Origin: CAVYXF01 sp963772335
GTDB taxonomy: Bacteria > Pseudomonadota > Alphaproteobacteria > Rhizobiales > Rhodomicrobiaceae
NCBI GenBank assembly: GCA_963772335.1
Contig: CAVYXF010000005.1
Span: forward strand, 248,001 to 312,000
Direction of reading: 5' to 3'
Length of the DNA stretch: 64,000 nucleotides
In this document: positions 1-8,964 of the stretch, one piece after another
How the letters are laid out: every line of letters begins with the position of its first letter
Position numbering within the stretch: the first letter of the stretch is position 1
The notes under the pieces: model-generated
What the model saw: only the letters and a program-made list of their open reading frames with translations
The model's database searches: none
What the model was told of the DNA's origin: nothing
Program-made: the position numbers and the translations under genes

Positions 1-1750
1 CGCCGTCGCCGGTCATTGCCACCACCTCGCCATTGGCTTTGAGCGCATTGACGATTCGCAGCTTCTGGTCCGGGCGGACGCGGGCGAACACTGTGGCGTG
101 AGTAACGCGCGCGGCAAAAGCTGCATCCTCCAGCTGGTCGATCTCGGTGCCGGTGATGACATCCTCGCCATCGATGCCGGCCTGATTGGCGATCGCACGC
201 GCCGTGGCCGGATAGTCGCCGGTGATCATTACCACCCTAATGCCGGCCTCGCGGCATTCGCGCACCGCGGCAGGAACATTGGCTTTCAGCGGATCGGCAA
301 GCCCGGCCAAACCCAGATAGGTGAATGCGAACGCCGTTTGCGCGTCCGGCAGGTCAGCCCGCTCCCATTCGGCGCCGGCGATTGCCAGGACGCGCAGGCC
401 AGAGGCCGCCATGCGCTCAGCCTCCTCATGCATGCGGGTGCGCGCCGCCTCGTCGAGACTGCAGAGATCGGCAATCGCCTCCGGCGCCCCTTTCGCGGCT
501 GCGACGAAGCCGCCCTGCCCCGCCTCGCTCCACACCTGTGTCATGGCAGGCAGCGCGGGACAAAGCGGATAGAGCCGCTCCAAGAGCCGGCCCTCATGCG
601 GAGCCTCGCCGTCCAGCAGTTCGGCGCCGCGGGCGTGAAACGCCTTCTCCATCGGGTCGGCGGGATTGGGCTGGCTCGCCAGGATGCCGAAGCGGAGCAG
701 CGTGCGAAGCGACGGCGTTAGCGTCGTCGCGCCCATATTGCTGCGCCAGCGAACGGAGCCATCCGACATTTCGGCAATCGCCATGCGGTTTTCGGTGAGC
801 GTGCCGGTCTTGTCGGTGCATAGCACCGTTGCCGAGCCAAGCGTTTCGATCGCTGAAGCCCGCCGCGTCAGCACATCGATCCGCGAGATGCGCCAGGCGC
901 CCATCACCAGGAATACCGTGAGAACCACCGGAAACTCTTCGGGCAGCATGGCCATGCTGAGCGCCAGCCCTCCGAGCAGGCCTTCGAGCCAGCCTCCGCG
1001 AAGCAAGACGTAAAGCAGGCCGACAATGAGGCTGGTGCCGAGGCCGACAACGGCAAAGACTTGCACGAAGCGGCGGATCTGGCTCTGCAAGGGCGGCGCC
1101 TCGGCCTCGATGCCGTGCAGGCTTTTTCCGATCTTGCCGATCTCACTATGCGGGCCGGTAGCCGTGACCCGCGCCAACCCGCTCCCAGCGACGATCAGCG
1201 TCCCCGAAAAGAGAGCGGCATCCGCAGCGTTGCCGCCGGCGATTTGCGCCGTCTTGCGCACGGCAACGGATTCGCCTGTCAGCAGCGACTCATCGACGGC
1301 AAGTTGGGGCGGGGTGAGAAGGGTGGCGTCGGCAGGAATGCGATCGCCTTCGCTCAGCACGAGAACATCGCCCTGAACCACCTCACGCCCGGCAATGCGC
1401 CGCCGCTCACCATCGCGGATGACAAGCGCGCGCGGGCTGGTCAGGTCGCGCAGGGCCGTCAGCACATGCTCGCTGCGCACCTCCTGCACGACGGTGATGA
1501 GAATGGAGGCCGAAGCCAGCCCAACGATCAGCACCGCTTCATGGAAATCGCCTAGGGCGAGATAAACGACGCAGGCCGCAACCAGCATCAGGAGCATGGG
1601 CTCCTTCAGCACCTCGATAATGATGCCGATTGTGTTCCGGCTATCCCGCCCCGGCAGCTCGTTCGGGCCATCAGCCGCGAGGCGTGCCTCGGCTTCGGCC
1701 TGACTCAATCCTGTGAGGGCACCGACATCGTGCGACATCGTGTGGAGCAT
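1..1750 (-). CDS. Cation-translocating P-type ATPase (P2-like), C-terminus beyond window
   Basis: ATP-driven cation pump of the inner membrane, read from position 1750 down to the left edge without a stop (about 583 residues visible). The order is that of the family: a short N-terminal cation-ATPase domain (SQAEAEARLAADGPNELPGR), first membrane pair, actuator loop with LLTGES, the membrane motif PEEFP near residue 270, the phosphorylated aspartate in DKTGTLT at residue 313, the nucleotide-binding KGAPE, then MITGD at about residue 508. The hinge TGDG is reached at the edge; the last membrane helices lie outside. PEEFP replaces the PEGLP of Ca2+ pumps, so the ion (Ca2+, Mn2+, Mg2+ or other) cannot be told. 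No heavy-metal CxxC domain is present. The universal stress protein gene lies just upstream on the same strand. Confidence 0.93.
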   Translation of the reverse strand, partial: MLHTMSHDVGALTGLSQAEAEARLAADGPNELPGRDSRNTIGIIIEVLKEPMLLMLVAACVVYLALGDFHEAVLIVGLASASILITVVQEVRSEHVLTALRDLTSPRALVIRDGERRRIAGREVVQGDVLVLSEGDRIPADATLLTPPQLAVDESLLTGESVAVRKTAQIAGGNAADAALFSGTLIVAGSGLARVTATGPHSEIGKIGKSLHGIEAEAPPLQSQIRRFVQVFAVVGLGTSLIVGLLYVLLRGGWLEGLLGGLALSMAMLPEEFPVVLTVFLVMGAWRISRIDVLTRRASAIETLGSATVLCTDKTGTLTENRMAIAEMSDGSVRWRSNMGATTLTPSLRTLLRFGILASQPNPADPMEKAFHARGAELLDGEAPHEGRLLERLYPLCPALPAMTQVWSEAGQGGFVAAAKGAPEAIADLCSLDEAARTRMHEEAERMAASGLRVLAIAGAEWERADLPDAQTAFAFTYLGLAGLADPLKANVPAAVRECREAGIRVVMITGDYPATARAIANQAGIDGEDVITGTEIDQLEDAAFAARVTHATVFARVRPDQKLRIVNALKANGEVVAMTGDG

Positions 1751-1787
1751 GTGTCTCTTCCCGCGTCGCGTCGATGGATCGGCGCCG

Positions 1788-2225
1788 TCAACGGCAGATC
1801 AGCACGGGAATGGTGCTTTTACTCACCACCTCGTTGGCTTCGCTGCCGAGCAACAGGCGCGCAAAACCGCTGCGGCCATGGGAAGACATCACGATCAGAT
1901 CGGCTCCCCGCTCCCGCGCCGTTTCGATAATGCCCTCGGCGGGAAGGCGGTCCTTGACATGCAGCGTCTCAGAAGGGACGCCCGCCGTCTTGGCGGCCTC
2001 AGCCACCGCGGCCAGGATGTCTTTCGCGCTGCTGGTCACGACCCTGTCGTAGTCATCCGGCGGGAAGGCGACGCCAACTTCGCCCACAGCAACGGATGTC
2101 CAAGGCGCCGTCACATGGACTGCGAGCGTGTCAGCGCCAAGCGCCTTTGCCAGCGCGAAGCCCTGATCGACGGCCTTCTGCGCCAGTTCCGATCCGTCGG
2201 TGGCAATGAGAATATGCTTGTACAT
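1788..2225 (-). CDS. Universal stress protein, UspA family
   Basis: A 145-residue single-domain Usp protein. It begins MYKHILIATDGSELAQKAV and ends with the ATP-binding type signature SSHGRSGFARLLLGS followed by the terminal strand (IPVLICR). The start is the ATG preceded by GGAGGA at good spacing; an upstream in-frame ATG would add 45 poorly conserved residues. Members bind ATP or AMP and support survival under stress; many sit beside transporters, as here, where the P-type ATPase starts 38 bases further along the same strand, so the two may be co-transcribed. Confidence 0.93.
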   Translation of the reverse strand: MYKHILIATDGSELAQKAVDQGFALAKALGADTLAVHVTAPWTSVAVGEVGVAFPPDDYDRVVTSSAKDILAAVAEAAKTAGVPSETLHVKDRLPAEGIIETARERGADLIVMSSHGRSGFARLLLGSEANEVVSKSTIPVLICR

Positions 2226-2368
2226 GTCGTCCTCCGATCGCTGAGAAGGGCGCGAAGCTCCTTCTAAACCCTCACCACGCCCGGCAATGGAGAAGCTTAC
2301 CGACGCATGGGCGCCGGGCGCTTTGATCCGCATCAACGGCCGCGGATTTTGAGATTCCAAAGTCTCGC

Positions 2369-3712
2369 CTACGCCCGATGCGCAGGCAGCGCTTCAAGGA
2401 AAGTCACCGCACGGCCCGTACCGGGGCTTAGGAGGTCGCCGTCGCGCATGACGACGGTGCCGCGCACGATGGTGGCCATGGGCCAGCCGGTGACACGCAT
2501 GCCGGCATAAGGCGTCCAGCCGCAGCGGCTGGCGCTCCCAGCATCGGTAAGCTCGCGCTCAGCCTTCAGATCGACAAGCGTGAGATCGGCGTCATAGCCG
2601 GCGGCGATCCGCCCCTTGCCAGCAATGCCATAGACCCGCGCCGGGCCATGACTGGTCAGATCGACGAGGCGCTGCAACGTCAGCCGGCCGGCATGCACAT
2701 GATCCAGCATCACCGGCACCAGCGTCTGCACGCCCGGCATGCCCGAGGGCGAGGCGGGATAGGGCTTCGCCTTCTCCTCCAGAAGATGCGGCGCGTGGTC
2801 CGAGCCGACCGTGTCGGCGATACCTTGGCGCACCGCCTCCCAAACCGCAGCGACCTGTCCGGCCTCGCGGATCGGCGGGTTCATCTGCGCGCGTGTGCCG
2901 AGGCGGTCGTAACAGTCCGGTGCAGCAAGGGTAAGATGATGCGGTGTGACCTCGACCGATGCGATGTCGCGATGCTGGGCCAGCAGCGCCATTTCCTCGA
3001 CCGTCGAGACGTGCAGCACATGGACGCGTTTCCCGGCCGCTCGCGCGAGCCGCACCAGGCGCTCGATGGCGAGGCGCGCGGCTTCCGCATCGCGCGACAG
3101 GGTATGGCTGCGCGGATCGCCCTCCACCCGCAGATGAGCGCGCGCGATCAGCCGCGGCTCGTCCTCCGCATGGAATGCCGCTCGGCGTCGGATTTTCGCC
3201 AGGATCGCGGCAAGGCTTGCATCGTCCTCAACCAGCAGGTTTCCGGTCGATGAGCCCATGAACACCTTCACGCCGGCCACGCCGGGTAGCATCTCCAGCG
3301 CGGGCAGTTCGTCGACATTGTCTTTGGTCGCGCCGATATAGAAGGCGAAGTCGCAATGCATCCGCCCTTGGGCTCGCGCGACTTTATCGCGAAGCGCGCC
3401 CGCGTTGACAGTTGCCGGAGAGGTATTCGGCATCTCGAACACGGCGGTAACCCCGCCGAGCACGGCTGCCCGGCTACCGCTCTCCAGATCCTCCTTGTGC
3501 TCGGCGCCCGGCTCGCGGAAATGCACATGGCTGTCGATCACGCCGGGGAGGATGTGGAGGCCCCTCGCGTCGAATGTCTCGCCAGCCGCTGGCTTGGGAA
3601 TGCTGCCCAGATGCGCGATCCGGCCTGCGGTAATGCCGATATCGCCCGCCGCCACGCCGTCCTGATTGACGATCGTGCCTCCCCTGATGACGAGATCAAA
3701 TGGCTGACCCAT
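2369..3712 (-). CDS. pyrC: Dihydroorotase (amidohydrolase superfamily)
   Basis: 447-residue metal-dependent amidohydrolase that closes carbamoyl aspartate to dihydroorotate in pyrimidine synthesis. The metal motif DSHVHFREPG places its histidines at 62 and 64; the lysine that is carboxylated in this family is in GVKVFMGSSTG (K149). Later metal ligands are seen in VTPHHL, and the catalytic aspartate in TVGSDHAPH. The N- and C-terminal strands that build the small beta domain are present (LVIRGGTIVNQDG, DADLTLVDL). The length and sequence fit the long rhizobial dihydroorotase type rather than the short E. coli PyrC. Allantoinase is the main alternative; no purine-degradation genes are nearby. 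Confidence 0.88.
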   Translation of the reverse strand: MGQPFDLVIRGGTIVNQDGVAAGDIGITAGRIAHLGSIPKPAAGETFDARGLHILPGVIDSHVHFREPGAEHKEDLESGSRAAVLGGVTAVFEMPNTSPATVNAGALRDKVARAQGRMHCDFAFYIGATKDNVDELPALEMLPGVAGVKVFMGSSTGNLLVEDDASLAAILAKIRRRAAFHAEDEPRLIARAHLRVEGDPRSHTLSRDAEAARLAIERLVRLARAAGKRVHVLHVSTVEEMALLAQHRDIASVEVTPHHLTLAAPDCYDRLGTRAQMNPPIREAGQVAAVWEAVRQGIADTVGSDHAPHLLEEKAKPYPASPSGMPGVQTLVPVMLDHVHAGRLTLQRLVDLTSHGPARVYGIAGKGRIAAGYDADLTLVDLKAERELTDAGSASRCGWTPYAGMRVTGWPMATIVRGTVVMRDGDLLSPGTGRAVTFLEALPAHRA

Positions 3713-3815
3713 GTGGACCCCTGGGAACGATAAAGGCGCTGTTCTGTTCCTCTTATTCCATAGCGGCGACTGCCGATGGCTTCAATCGGTTAAATCACGA
3801 GGAAGGAGCCGAGCG

Positions 3816-4025
3816 ATGCAGGATAAAAACGACGACGACAAGCGCGTCATTCCCCCTCAGGACGAGGAGCAGGATAAGGAAGATGAGTGCCTCGACGAGG
3901 CGCTTTACGACAGTTTCCCGGCAAGTGATCCGGTTTCGGTTGTCCAGAAAGGCGAGCCGACTGCACCCCCGCGCGGGGAAGAGATTGATCGTAAAGAGAA
4001 GGCGGATAAGATTAACAAGGACTAG
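3816..4025 (+). CDS. Small acidic protein with YDSFPASDPVS motif
   Basis: A 69-residue, highly charged protein. The central segment DEALYDSFPASDPVS is a conserved signature of a family of small uncharacterised alphaproteobacterial proteins; the flanks are rich in Asp, Glu and Lys and look disordered. The ATG at 3816 has a clear GGAAGGAG ribosome site seven bases before it, which favours it over a longer upstream frame. It stands alone between divergent pyrC and the ygfZ gene. Function unknown. Confidence 0.75.
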   Translation: MQDKNDDDKRVIPPQDEEQDKEDECLDEALYDSFPASDPVSVVQKGEPTAPPRGEEIDRKEKADKINKD

Positions 4026-4175
4026 TGTCCCGATTCGAAAGTTCGTCAGAGTCCACAGCGAGTCCGAAACGAACTGGTGCGAACTTCAGATCCGCCACAC
4101 TAGAAAAGCCCGATTCGCCTCGCCACATTGCGGGGCTCAGCCCGCATACGGGGAGAGGAACTCGAGGAAGGCCTT

Positions 4176-5057
4176 ATGACGGATAGTAGCATTGCCCTCT
4201 TGCCTGATCGGGGCATCGTGGCGGTGGAGGGCGATGACTCGATCGATTTCCTGCAGAGTCTCCTGACCAACGACATCGAAAAGGTTGAACCCGGCCAGGC
4301 GATGTTTGCGGGACTGCTGACGCCGCAGGGCAAGATCATCTTCGATTTCCTCATCTACAGCCCTGCGCCGAACCGCTTCTGGCTCGACTGCGCGGCCGAG
4401 ATTGCGGCCGATCTTGCCAAGCGGCTGACGCTTTACAAACTGCGCGCCAAGGTGGCCGTGTCCGATCGTTCCGCCGAAATGGCAATCGGGGCTGGGCTCG
4501 GGGAAGGCACTTCCCAGCTGCAGGTGCTGGCCTCCTTCGACGATCCGCGCCATGCCGCGCTCCCCCGCCGCTATATCCTCACAGCAGCCAGCCTCGTCCG
4601 GTCGCCGGAGGCAGAAGTTGCGGGCCTGGCGAGCTACCATGCCCGGCGCATCGGGCTCTGCGTGCCCGAGGGCTGCCGCGATTATCTCTATGGCGAGGCC
4701 TTCCCGCACGAGGTCTGTTATGACCTCCTGAACGGCGTCGATTTCGAGAAAGGCTGTTATGTCGGCCAGGAGGTGGTCTCGCGTATGCATCACCGCGGCA
4801 TTGCCAAGACTCGAGTCGTCGGTGTTCGCGGCACTGCGCTTCTTCCTGCCATGGGCGCCGAAATCAGCGGCGGCGAATTTCCCGTCGGCCAGCTCGGCTC
4901 CTCACAGGGCGAGTTGGGGATTGCCCTCGTGCGTCTCGACCGCGCCGAGGAGGCGCTCGCGCATGGCATTCCGCTACGCATCGGCGAGACCACGCTCACC
5001 TTGCGCCGGCCGGACTGGGCCAATTACGACGTGCCCTCCGCCGGAGCCGCGGCGTGA
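4176..5057 (+). CDS. ygfZ: YgfZ/GcvT-domain folate-binding protein
   Basis: 293-residue protein of the YgfZ (IBA57) family, a tetrahydrofolate-dependent factor for maintenance of some Fe-S enzymes. The diagnostic motif K-G-C-Y-x-G-Q-E is present as KGCYVGQE at residues 192-199, with the conserved cysteine at 194, followed by VVSRMHHRG. The N-terminal part (DDSIDFLQSLLTNDI, LTPQGKIIFDFLIY) is the aminomethyltransferase-like fold. The start ATG at 4176 has GAGGAAGG upstream. The stop overlaps the GTG start of the following glycosylase gene, so the two are translationally coupled. Confidence 0.9.
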   Translation: MTDSSIALLPDRGIVAVEGDDSIDFLQSLLTNDIEKVEPGQAMFAGLLTPQGKIIFDFLIYSPAPNRFWLDCAAEIAADLAKRLTLYKLRAKVAVSDRSAEMAIGAGLGEGTSQLQVLASFDDPRHAALPRRYILTAASLVRSPEAEVAGLASYHARRIGLCVPEGCRDYLYGEAFPHEVCYDLLNGVDFEKGCYVGQEVVSRMHHRGIAKTRVVGVRGTALLPAMGAEISGGEFPVGQLGSSQGELGIALVRLDRAEEALAHGIPLRIGETTLTLRRPDWANYDVPSAGAAA

Positions 5058-5641
5058 ATTCCCCCCAGCGCTGCTCCTGGGTTGGCACCGAGCCGATCTA
5101 CATCGCCTATCACGACGAGGAATGGGGCGTGCCGAACGGCAACAGCCGCGCGCTGTTCGAAAAACTGGTCCTCGAAGGCTTCCAGTCCGGACTGTCCTGG
5201 ATCACCATCCTGCGCAAGCGCGAGCATTTCCGCCGCGTATTTGATGGCTTCGATGCGGAAAAGATCGCGGGCTACGGACCGAACAAGATCGAAACCCTTC
5301 TCGCCGATCCGGGCATAATCCGCAACCGGCTGAAAATCGAGGCCACTGTCGACAATGCCCGCGCTCTGCTGAAACTGAGCGAACGGACCAGCCTTTCCCG
5401 TTTCCTGTGGAATTTCGTCGACGGCAAGCCGATTCAGAACCGCCTCGCCGGCCGCTCCGACGTTCCCGCGCAGACCCAGCTCAGCACGACGGTCTCAAAG
5501 GCACTTCGTGCCGAAGGCTTCCGCTTCGTCGGACCCACCACCGTCTACGCCATGATGCAGGCGGTCGGCATGGTTAACGACCATCTGCTCACCTGCTATC
5601 GCCATGACGTGTGCAGCAAATTGCTGCCTGACATTCGATGA
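5054..5641 (+). CDS. tag: DNA-3-methyladenine glycosylase I
   Basis: 195-residue base-excision repair enzyme that removes 3-methyladenine from DNA. It matches Tag end to end: RCSWVGTEPIYIAYHDEEWG at the N-terminus, QSGLSWITIL, FLWNFVDGKPIQN, and NDHLLTCYRH at the C-terminus. Cys7, His20 and the C-terminal His and Cys correspond to the zinc-binding residues of the E. coli enzyme. The GTG start lies in a GTGA overlap with the ygfZ stop; no ATG is available nearby, and the conserved N-terminal cysteine sits seven residues in, supporting this start. Confidence 0.92.
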   Translation: MNSPQRCSWVGTEPIYIAYHDEEWGVPNGNSRALFEKLVLEGFQSGLSWITILRKREHFRRVFDGFDAEKIAGYGPNKIETLLADPGIIRNRLKIEATVDNARALLKLSERTSLSRFLWNFVDGKPIQNRLAGRSDVPAQTQLSTTVSKALRAEGFRFVGPTTVYAMMQAVGMVNDHLLTCYRHDVCSKLLPDIR

Positions 5642-5742
5642 AAGTATGACAGCTGCTTTTTTGCGCGATACACTTTGGTCTAAGAAGTGCTGCTTCGACG
5701 CAAGAGATGAGGCCAGCTTGCATCTCGACGTCGACCGCAATC

Positions 5743-5759
5743 TGGTATAAGGTATACCA
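5743..5759. promoter_or_regulatory. Inverted repeat, GntR-type operator candidate
   Basis: Perfect 7-bp inverted repeat TGGTATA-AGG-TATACCA, 45 bases before the start of the acyl-CoA synthetase beta gene. The right half contains GGTATACC, typical of operators of FCD-type GntR regulators. No GntR gene is in the window, so the regulator is inferred. Confidence 0.45.
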
Positions 5760-5803
5760 ACAATTCGCTCTGCCGCTCAAAGCAGCGGATCGGGAGGAGC
5801 GTC

Positions 5804-6979
5804 ATGAATCTACACGAATATCAGGCCAAGGAACTGCTTGCGCGCTACGGCATCGCAGCGCCCGAAGGTAGGCTCGCCTCCTCGCCCCAGGAAGCCGAGG
5901 CGATGGCGCGCAAATTGCCGGGGCAGCGTTTTGCTGTGAAGGCGCAGGTCCACGCGGGTGGGCGTGGCGAGGCCGGCGGTGTACGGATCGTCGATGGTGC
6001 GCAGGCCGTCCGCCAGGTCGCGCATGAACTGATCGGCAAGAAGCTGATCACCTCGAACACCGGCCCGGAAGGGCGGATTGTGCGGAAGGTTTATGTCGAG
6101 GTGGCGGTAAAGCCCGAGCGCGTCCTCTACGTCGCGGCGCTGGTCGACCGGACCACTGGCGCGGTCTCCCTGATCGGCGCACGCGAAGGCGGCGGCGACA
6201 TTGAGGACCGCGTGGCCCGCAATCCGCGCATCATCGAAAAGCTTCCCCTCACCCCTCACAGTAGCCAGAACCGGGACGAGCTACGGGCCTATATCGGTCG
6301 TCTGGGTCTGACCGGGGATGTGGGTGAACGGGGGGCCGATCTGCTGGTCGGGCTGATCGACGCGCTCTATCAGCTCGATGCCAGCCTGATCGAAATCAAT
6401 CCGCTCGCGGTCATGCCGGACGGCACGCTGCTTGCGCTCGATTTGAAGATGGTGGTGGACGACAATGCCCTGTTCCGCCATCCCGAGCTTGAGCCGATGC
6501 GCGACGAGGACGAACTCGATCCGGTCGAACTGCAGGCACAGCGCCACGAGATCAATTACGTCAAGCTCGACGGCGATATCGGCGTGGTGGTGAACGGTGC
6601 GGGCCTTGCGCTCGCCACGCTCGATCTGCTGCGCGATGCCGGCGGGATGCCTGCCAACTTCATGGACATTCGGACCATGGCGACCTCGATGCAGATCGCC
6701 CGCGGGCTCGACATCCTGACAAGCGATCCGCGCGTTAAGGCCATTCTGGTCAATATCCATGGTGGTGGGCTGACGCGTTGCGACACCGTTGCCGAGGCCA
6801 TCGGCATGGCGTTCCGCCGCTCGGGACGCAAGCTGCCGCTGATTTTCCGTGCCGCTGGCAACAATGCCGACTTCGCCCGCACCGTGCTGCGCAACTGCGG
6901 CGTTTCCTTCATCGAGGCGCGCGACATGGCGGATGCCGCCGAGCGCGCCGTGGCGATCACCAGAAACAAGGCTGCCTGA
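5804..6979 (+). CDS. Succinyl/malyl-CoA synthetase-like beta subunit
   Basis: 391-residue ADP-forming acyl-CoA synthetase beta subunit: ATP-grasp domain (MNLHEYQAKELLARYGI, VKAQVHAGGRGEAGGV, LIEINPLAV) followed by the CoA-ligase half. It resembles SucC in length and order but is a diverged paralogue: the SucC glycine-rich segment after PANF is replaced by DIRTMATSMQIA, and the normal VNIFGG is VNIHGGG. The neighbours are not the usual mdh-sucCD-sucAB, so this may be malate-CoA ligase or a ligase for another dicarboxylate. A GGGAGGAG site precedes the ATG. The stop overlaps the alpha-subunit start (TGATG). Confidence 0.85.
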   Translation: MNLHEYQAKELLARYGIAAPEGRLASSPQEAEAMARKLPGQRFAVKAQVHAGGRGEAGGVRIVDGAQAVRQVAHELIGKKLITSNTGPEGRIVRKVYVEVAVKPERVLYVAALVDRTTGAVSLIGAREGGGDIEDRVARNPRIIEKLPLTPHSSQNRDELRAYIGRLGLTGDVGERGADLLVGLIDALYQLDASLIEINPLAVMPDGTLLALDLKMVVDDNALFRHPELEPMRDEDELDPVELQAQRHEINYVKLDGDIGVVVNGAGLALATLDLLRDAGGMPANFMDIRTMATSMQIARGLDILTSDPRVKAILVNIHGGGLTRCDTVAEAIGMAFRRSGRKLPLIFRAAGNNADFARTVLRNCGVSFIEARDMADAAERAVAITRNKAA

Positions 6980-7854
6980 TGTCGATTCTTGTCGGAAGCG
7001 ATACCAAGGTGCTCTGCCAGGGCATGACCGGGCGGACCGGCACCTACTATACTGAGCGCGCCAAGGCTTATGGAACCAAGGTCGTGGCCGGCGTCCGGCC
7101 CGGCAAGGGCGGCACGCGCCATCTCGACATGCCGGTGTTCGACACTGTCGCCGAGGCCGCAGCCGCCACCGGGGCGAATGCCAGCATTGTGTTCGTGCCG
7201 CCGGCATCGGCAGGCGACGCTATCATCGAGGCGATCGATGCCGAAATCCCGCTGGTTGTCTGCGTCACCGAGCGCGTGCCGATGCTCGATGTGATCCGTG
7301 TGAAGCAGCATCTCCAGGGCTCCAAGACCCGCCTCGTCGGTCCGAACTCCCAAGGTGTGCTGGCGCCGGGGCGCTGCAAGATCGGCGTCATGTCGACTGT
7401 CCATGCGCGGCGCGGCCGCATCGGCATTGCCTCGCGCTCGGCCTCGCTGACCAGCGAGATCGTGGCGCAGACCAGCGCCGCCGGGCTCGGCCAGTCGACC
7501 ACCATCGGCGTCGGCGGCGATGCCGTCCACGGCCTTGGCTTTGCCGAGTCGCTGGAGATGTTCATGGCCGATCCCGAAACTGACGGCGTGATCCTGATTG
7601 GTGAGATCGGCGGCAATGAAGAGGAGCAGGCGGCGGATTATCTGAGCGCCAACCGGTCGAGCAAGCCTGTGGTGGCGCTGGTGGCCGGCCGCCATGCCCC
7701 GCCAGAGCGCCGCATGGGCCATGCCGGAACCCTGACGATTTTCGGCAAGGGCGATGCTGGTTCGAAGATCGATATGCTGCGCGCAGCTGGCGTCCATATC
7801 GCGCCAAATGCGCAAGCCGTCGCCGAGACGATGCGGCGCGCGCTGAGCGGTTAA
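6979..7854 (+). CDS. Succinyl/malyl-CoA synthetase-like alpha subunit
   Basis: 291-residue alpha subunit with an N-terminal CoA-binding Rossmann domain (VLCQGMTGRTGTYYTERA) and the ligase domain carrying the phosphohistidine in ERRMGHAGTLT. Two usual SucD motifs are altered: SRSGTLTYE is SRSASLTSE and the following loop differs, in step with the changes in the beta subunit. This supports a shared, non-standard acid substrate. ATP + CoA + dicarboxylate to acyl-CoA is the family reaction. Start overlaps the beta-subunit stop by one base, so the pair is one operon. Confidence 0.86.
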   Translation: MSILVGSDTKVLCQGMTGRTGTYYTERAKAYGTKVVAGVRPGKGGTRHLDMPVFDTVAEAAAATGANASIVFVPPASAGDAIIEAIDAEIPLVVCVTERVPMLDVIRVKQHLQGSKTRLVGPNSQGVLAPGRCKIGVMSTVHARRGRIGIASRSASLTSEIVAQTSAAGLGQSTTIGVGGDAVHGLGFAESLEMFMADPETDGVILIGEIGGNEEEQAADYLSANRSSKPVVALVAGRHAPPERRMGHAGTLTIFGKGDAGSKIDMLRAAGVHIAPNAQAVAETMRRALSG

Positions 7855-7884
7855 GCACGTTCCATGCACGTTGAGGAAGACTGG

Positions 7885-7903
7885 ATCCCCGCTTGCGCGG
7901 GAT
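7885..7903. repeat. Short palindromic repeat, possible bidirectional terminator
   Basis: ATCCCCGCTTGCGCGGGAT folds to a GC hairpin in the gap between two convergent genes. A near-copy (TCCCCGCGAAAGCGGGGA) lies inside the IS630 transposase at 40435, so this looks like a dispersed palindromic repeat rather than a plain terminator; no T-run follows. Confidence 0.5.
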
Positions 7904-7957
7904 TTCGGCTGTGCGGAGGGAAGGGCGGTGCTCCGCTTCCATCCAAACTGATCCTGC

Positions 7958-8914
7958 TTAGCCAGTAAGCGCCAGCGCTCTGGCGTCGTGGGACTTGCTG
8001 TTCTTGCTCCGGCCAAGGTCCCTGGCCGTCTCCCAATAGGTGCGCAGGCGCTCGCAGATTGCCTTGGGCTTTTCGGCGTAAAGGCGCCGGGCAAGCAGCA
8101 TGGCATGGGCGCGCAGCTTCTCCTGGTGTTTGACGCAAAGCCGCAAATAGCTGTCGAGACCCCTGGTCTCCCCGATTTTCTCGGCATTGTCGCGGGCAAA
8201 GGCGGCAAGCACGGCGACGTCGTGATCCTTGCCCAAAGTCTCCGCAAGCTCGTGCGCGAGTGCAACCTGGGGCCGCAGCGCCTTCGGCCAGGCATTCGAC
8301 AACAGTTGCAGATGCCGCCAATGCTGCTGCACCTGCTTGCGCAGGTCGTGATACTGCTCGTCGTCGGCTCCGCCAACGGCAAGTTCCCCGGCGAGCTTGC
8401 GCCCGCGGTGATAGGTCTTGGTAAAGCCGGCGAGCACATCCTCGAAGGAAAGCTGGTCGAGCGGCAGCGACTCCAAGCTTTTCTGCGCCTGCTTGAAGTC
8501 GTCGACCGGCAGGCCCGAAACATCGCGGGAAGCGCTTTTGTCAGCCTTGCGCCGCCTTTGCTCCAGCAGCACCATCAGAGCGCGTGCCGCGCTCTGGCAG
8601 CTGCGGGGCATGTTGCCACTCTCCAGATTGCTTGCCGTCTCGACCATGACGTGGGCATCGCGCGCGCCAGCAAGGATGCTGGCAATGTCGCGCAAACGCT
8701 GTCTCTCGCGCTCAAGATCGGGCTTGTCGAGGCCCTGCCCCACAAGACTGAGCAGCGCCCTGAGCCGCTTTATGGTTTTACGTGCCTCGTGCACGGCGCT
8801 TGGCGCCGGCGCACCTTTCCCGCAAAGCTCGGCGAGCAAATCATCGACTTGCGACGCCGCTATTCGCTTTACGCTCTGGCCCACGGCACGTTGTGGCTCA
8901 AATCTATAACTCAT
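7958..8914 (-). CDS. CHAD-domain protein
   Basis: About 318 residues, all-helical and strongly charged. The CHAD signature is seen twice: HEARKTIKRLRALLSLV near the N-terminus, and HDLRKQVQQHWRHLQLLSN in the second half, each with the conserved histidine and basic residues. CHAD domains bind polyphosphate or act beside CYTH phosphatases; no CYTH partner is here. Start at 8914 gives MSYRFEP, as is common in the family. A longer form from 8968 would begin with an ATGA overlap on the thiE stop, so the gene is probably transcribed with the thiamine genes. Confidence 0.82.
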   Translation of the reverse strand: MSYRFEPQRAVGQSVKRIAASQVDDLLAELCGKGAPAPSAVHEARKTIKRLRALLSLVGQGLDKPDLERERQRLRDIASILAGARDAHVMVETASNLESGNMPRSCQSAARALMVLLEQRRRKADKSASRDVSGLPVDDFKQAQKSLESLPLDQLSFEDVLAGFTKTYHRGRKLAGELAVGGADDEQYHDLRKQVQQHWRHLQLLSNAWPKALRPQVALAHELAETLGKDHDVAVLAAFARDNAEKIGETRGLDSYLRLCVKHQEKLRAHAMLLARRLYAEKPKAICERLRTYWETARDLGRSKNSKSHDARALALTG

Positions 8915-8964
8915 CACCCACTCTCGAATATTGCTTTCCCGCAAGATGATCGCCCCCTCGGCTC

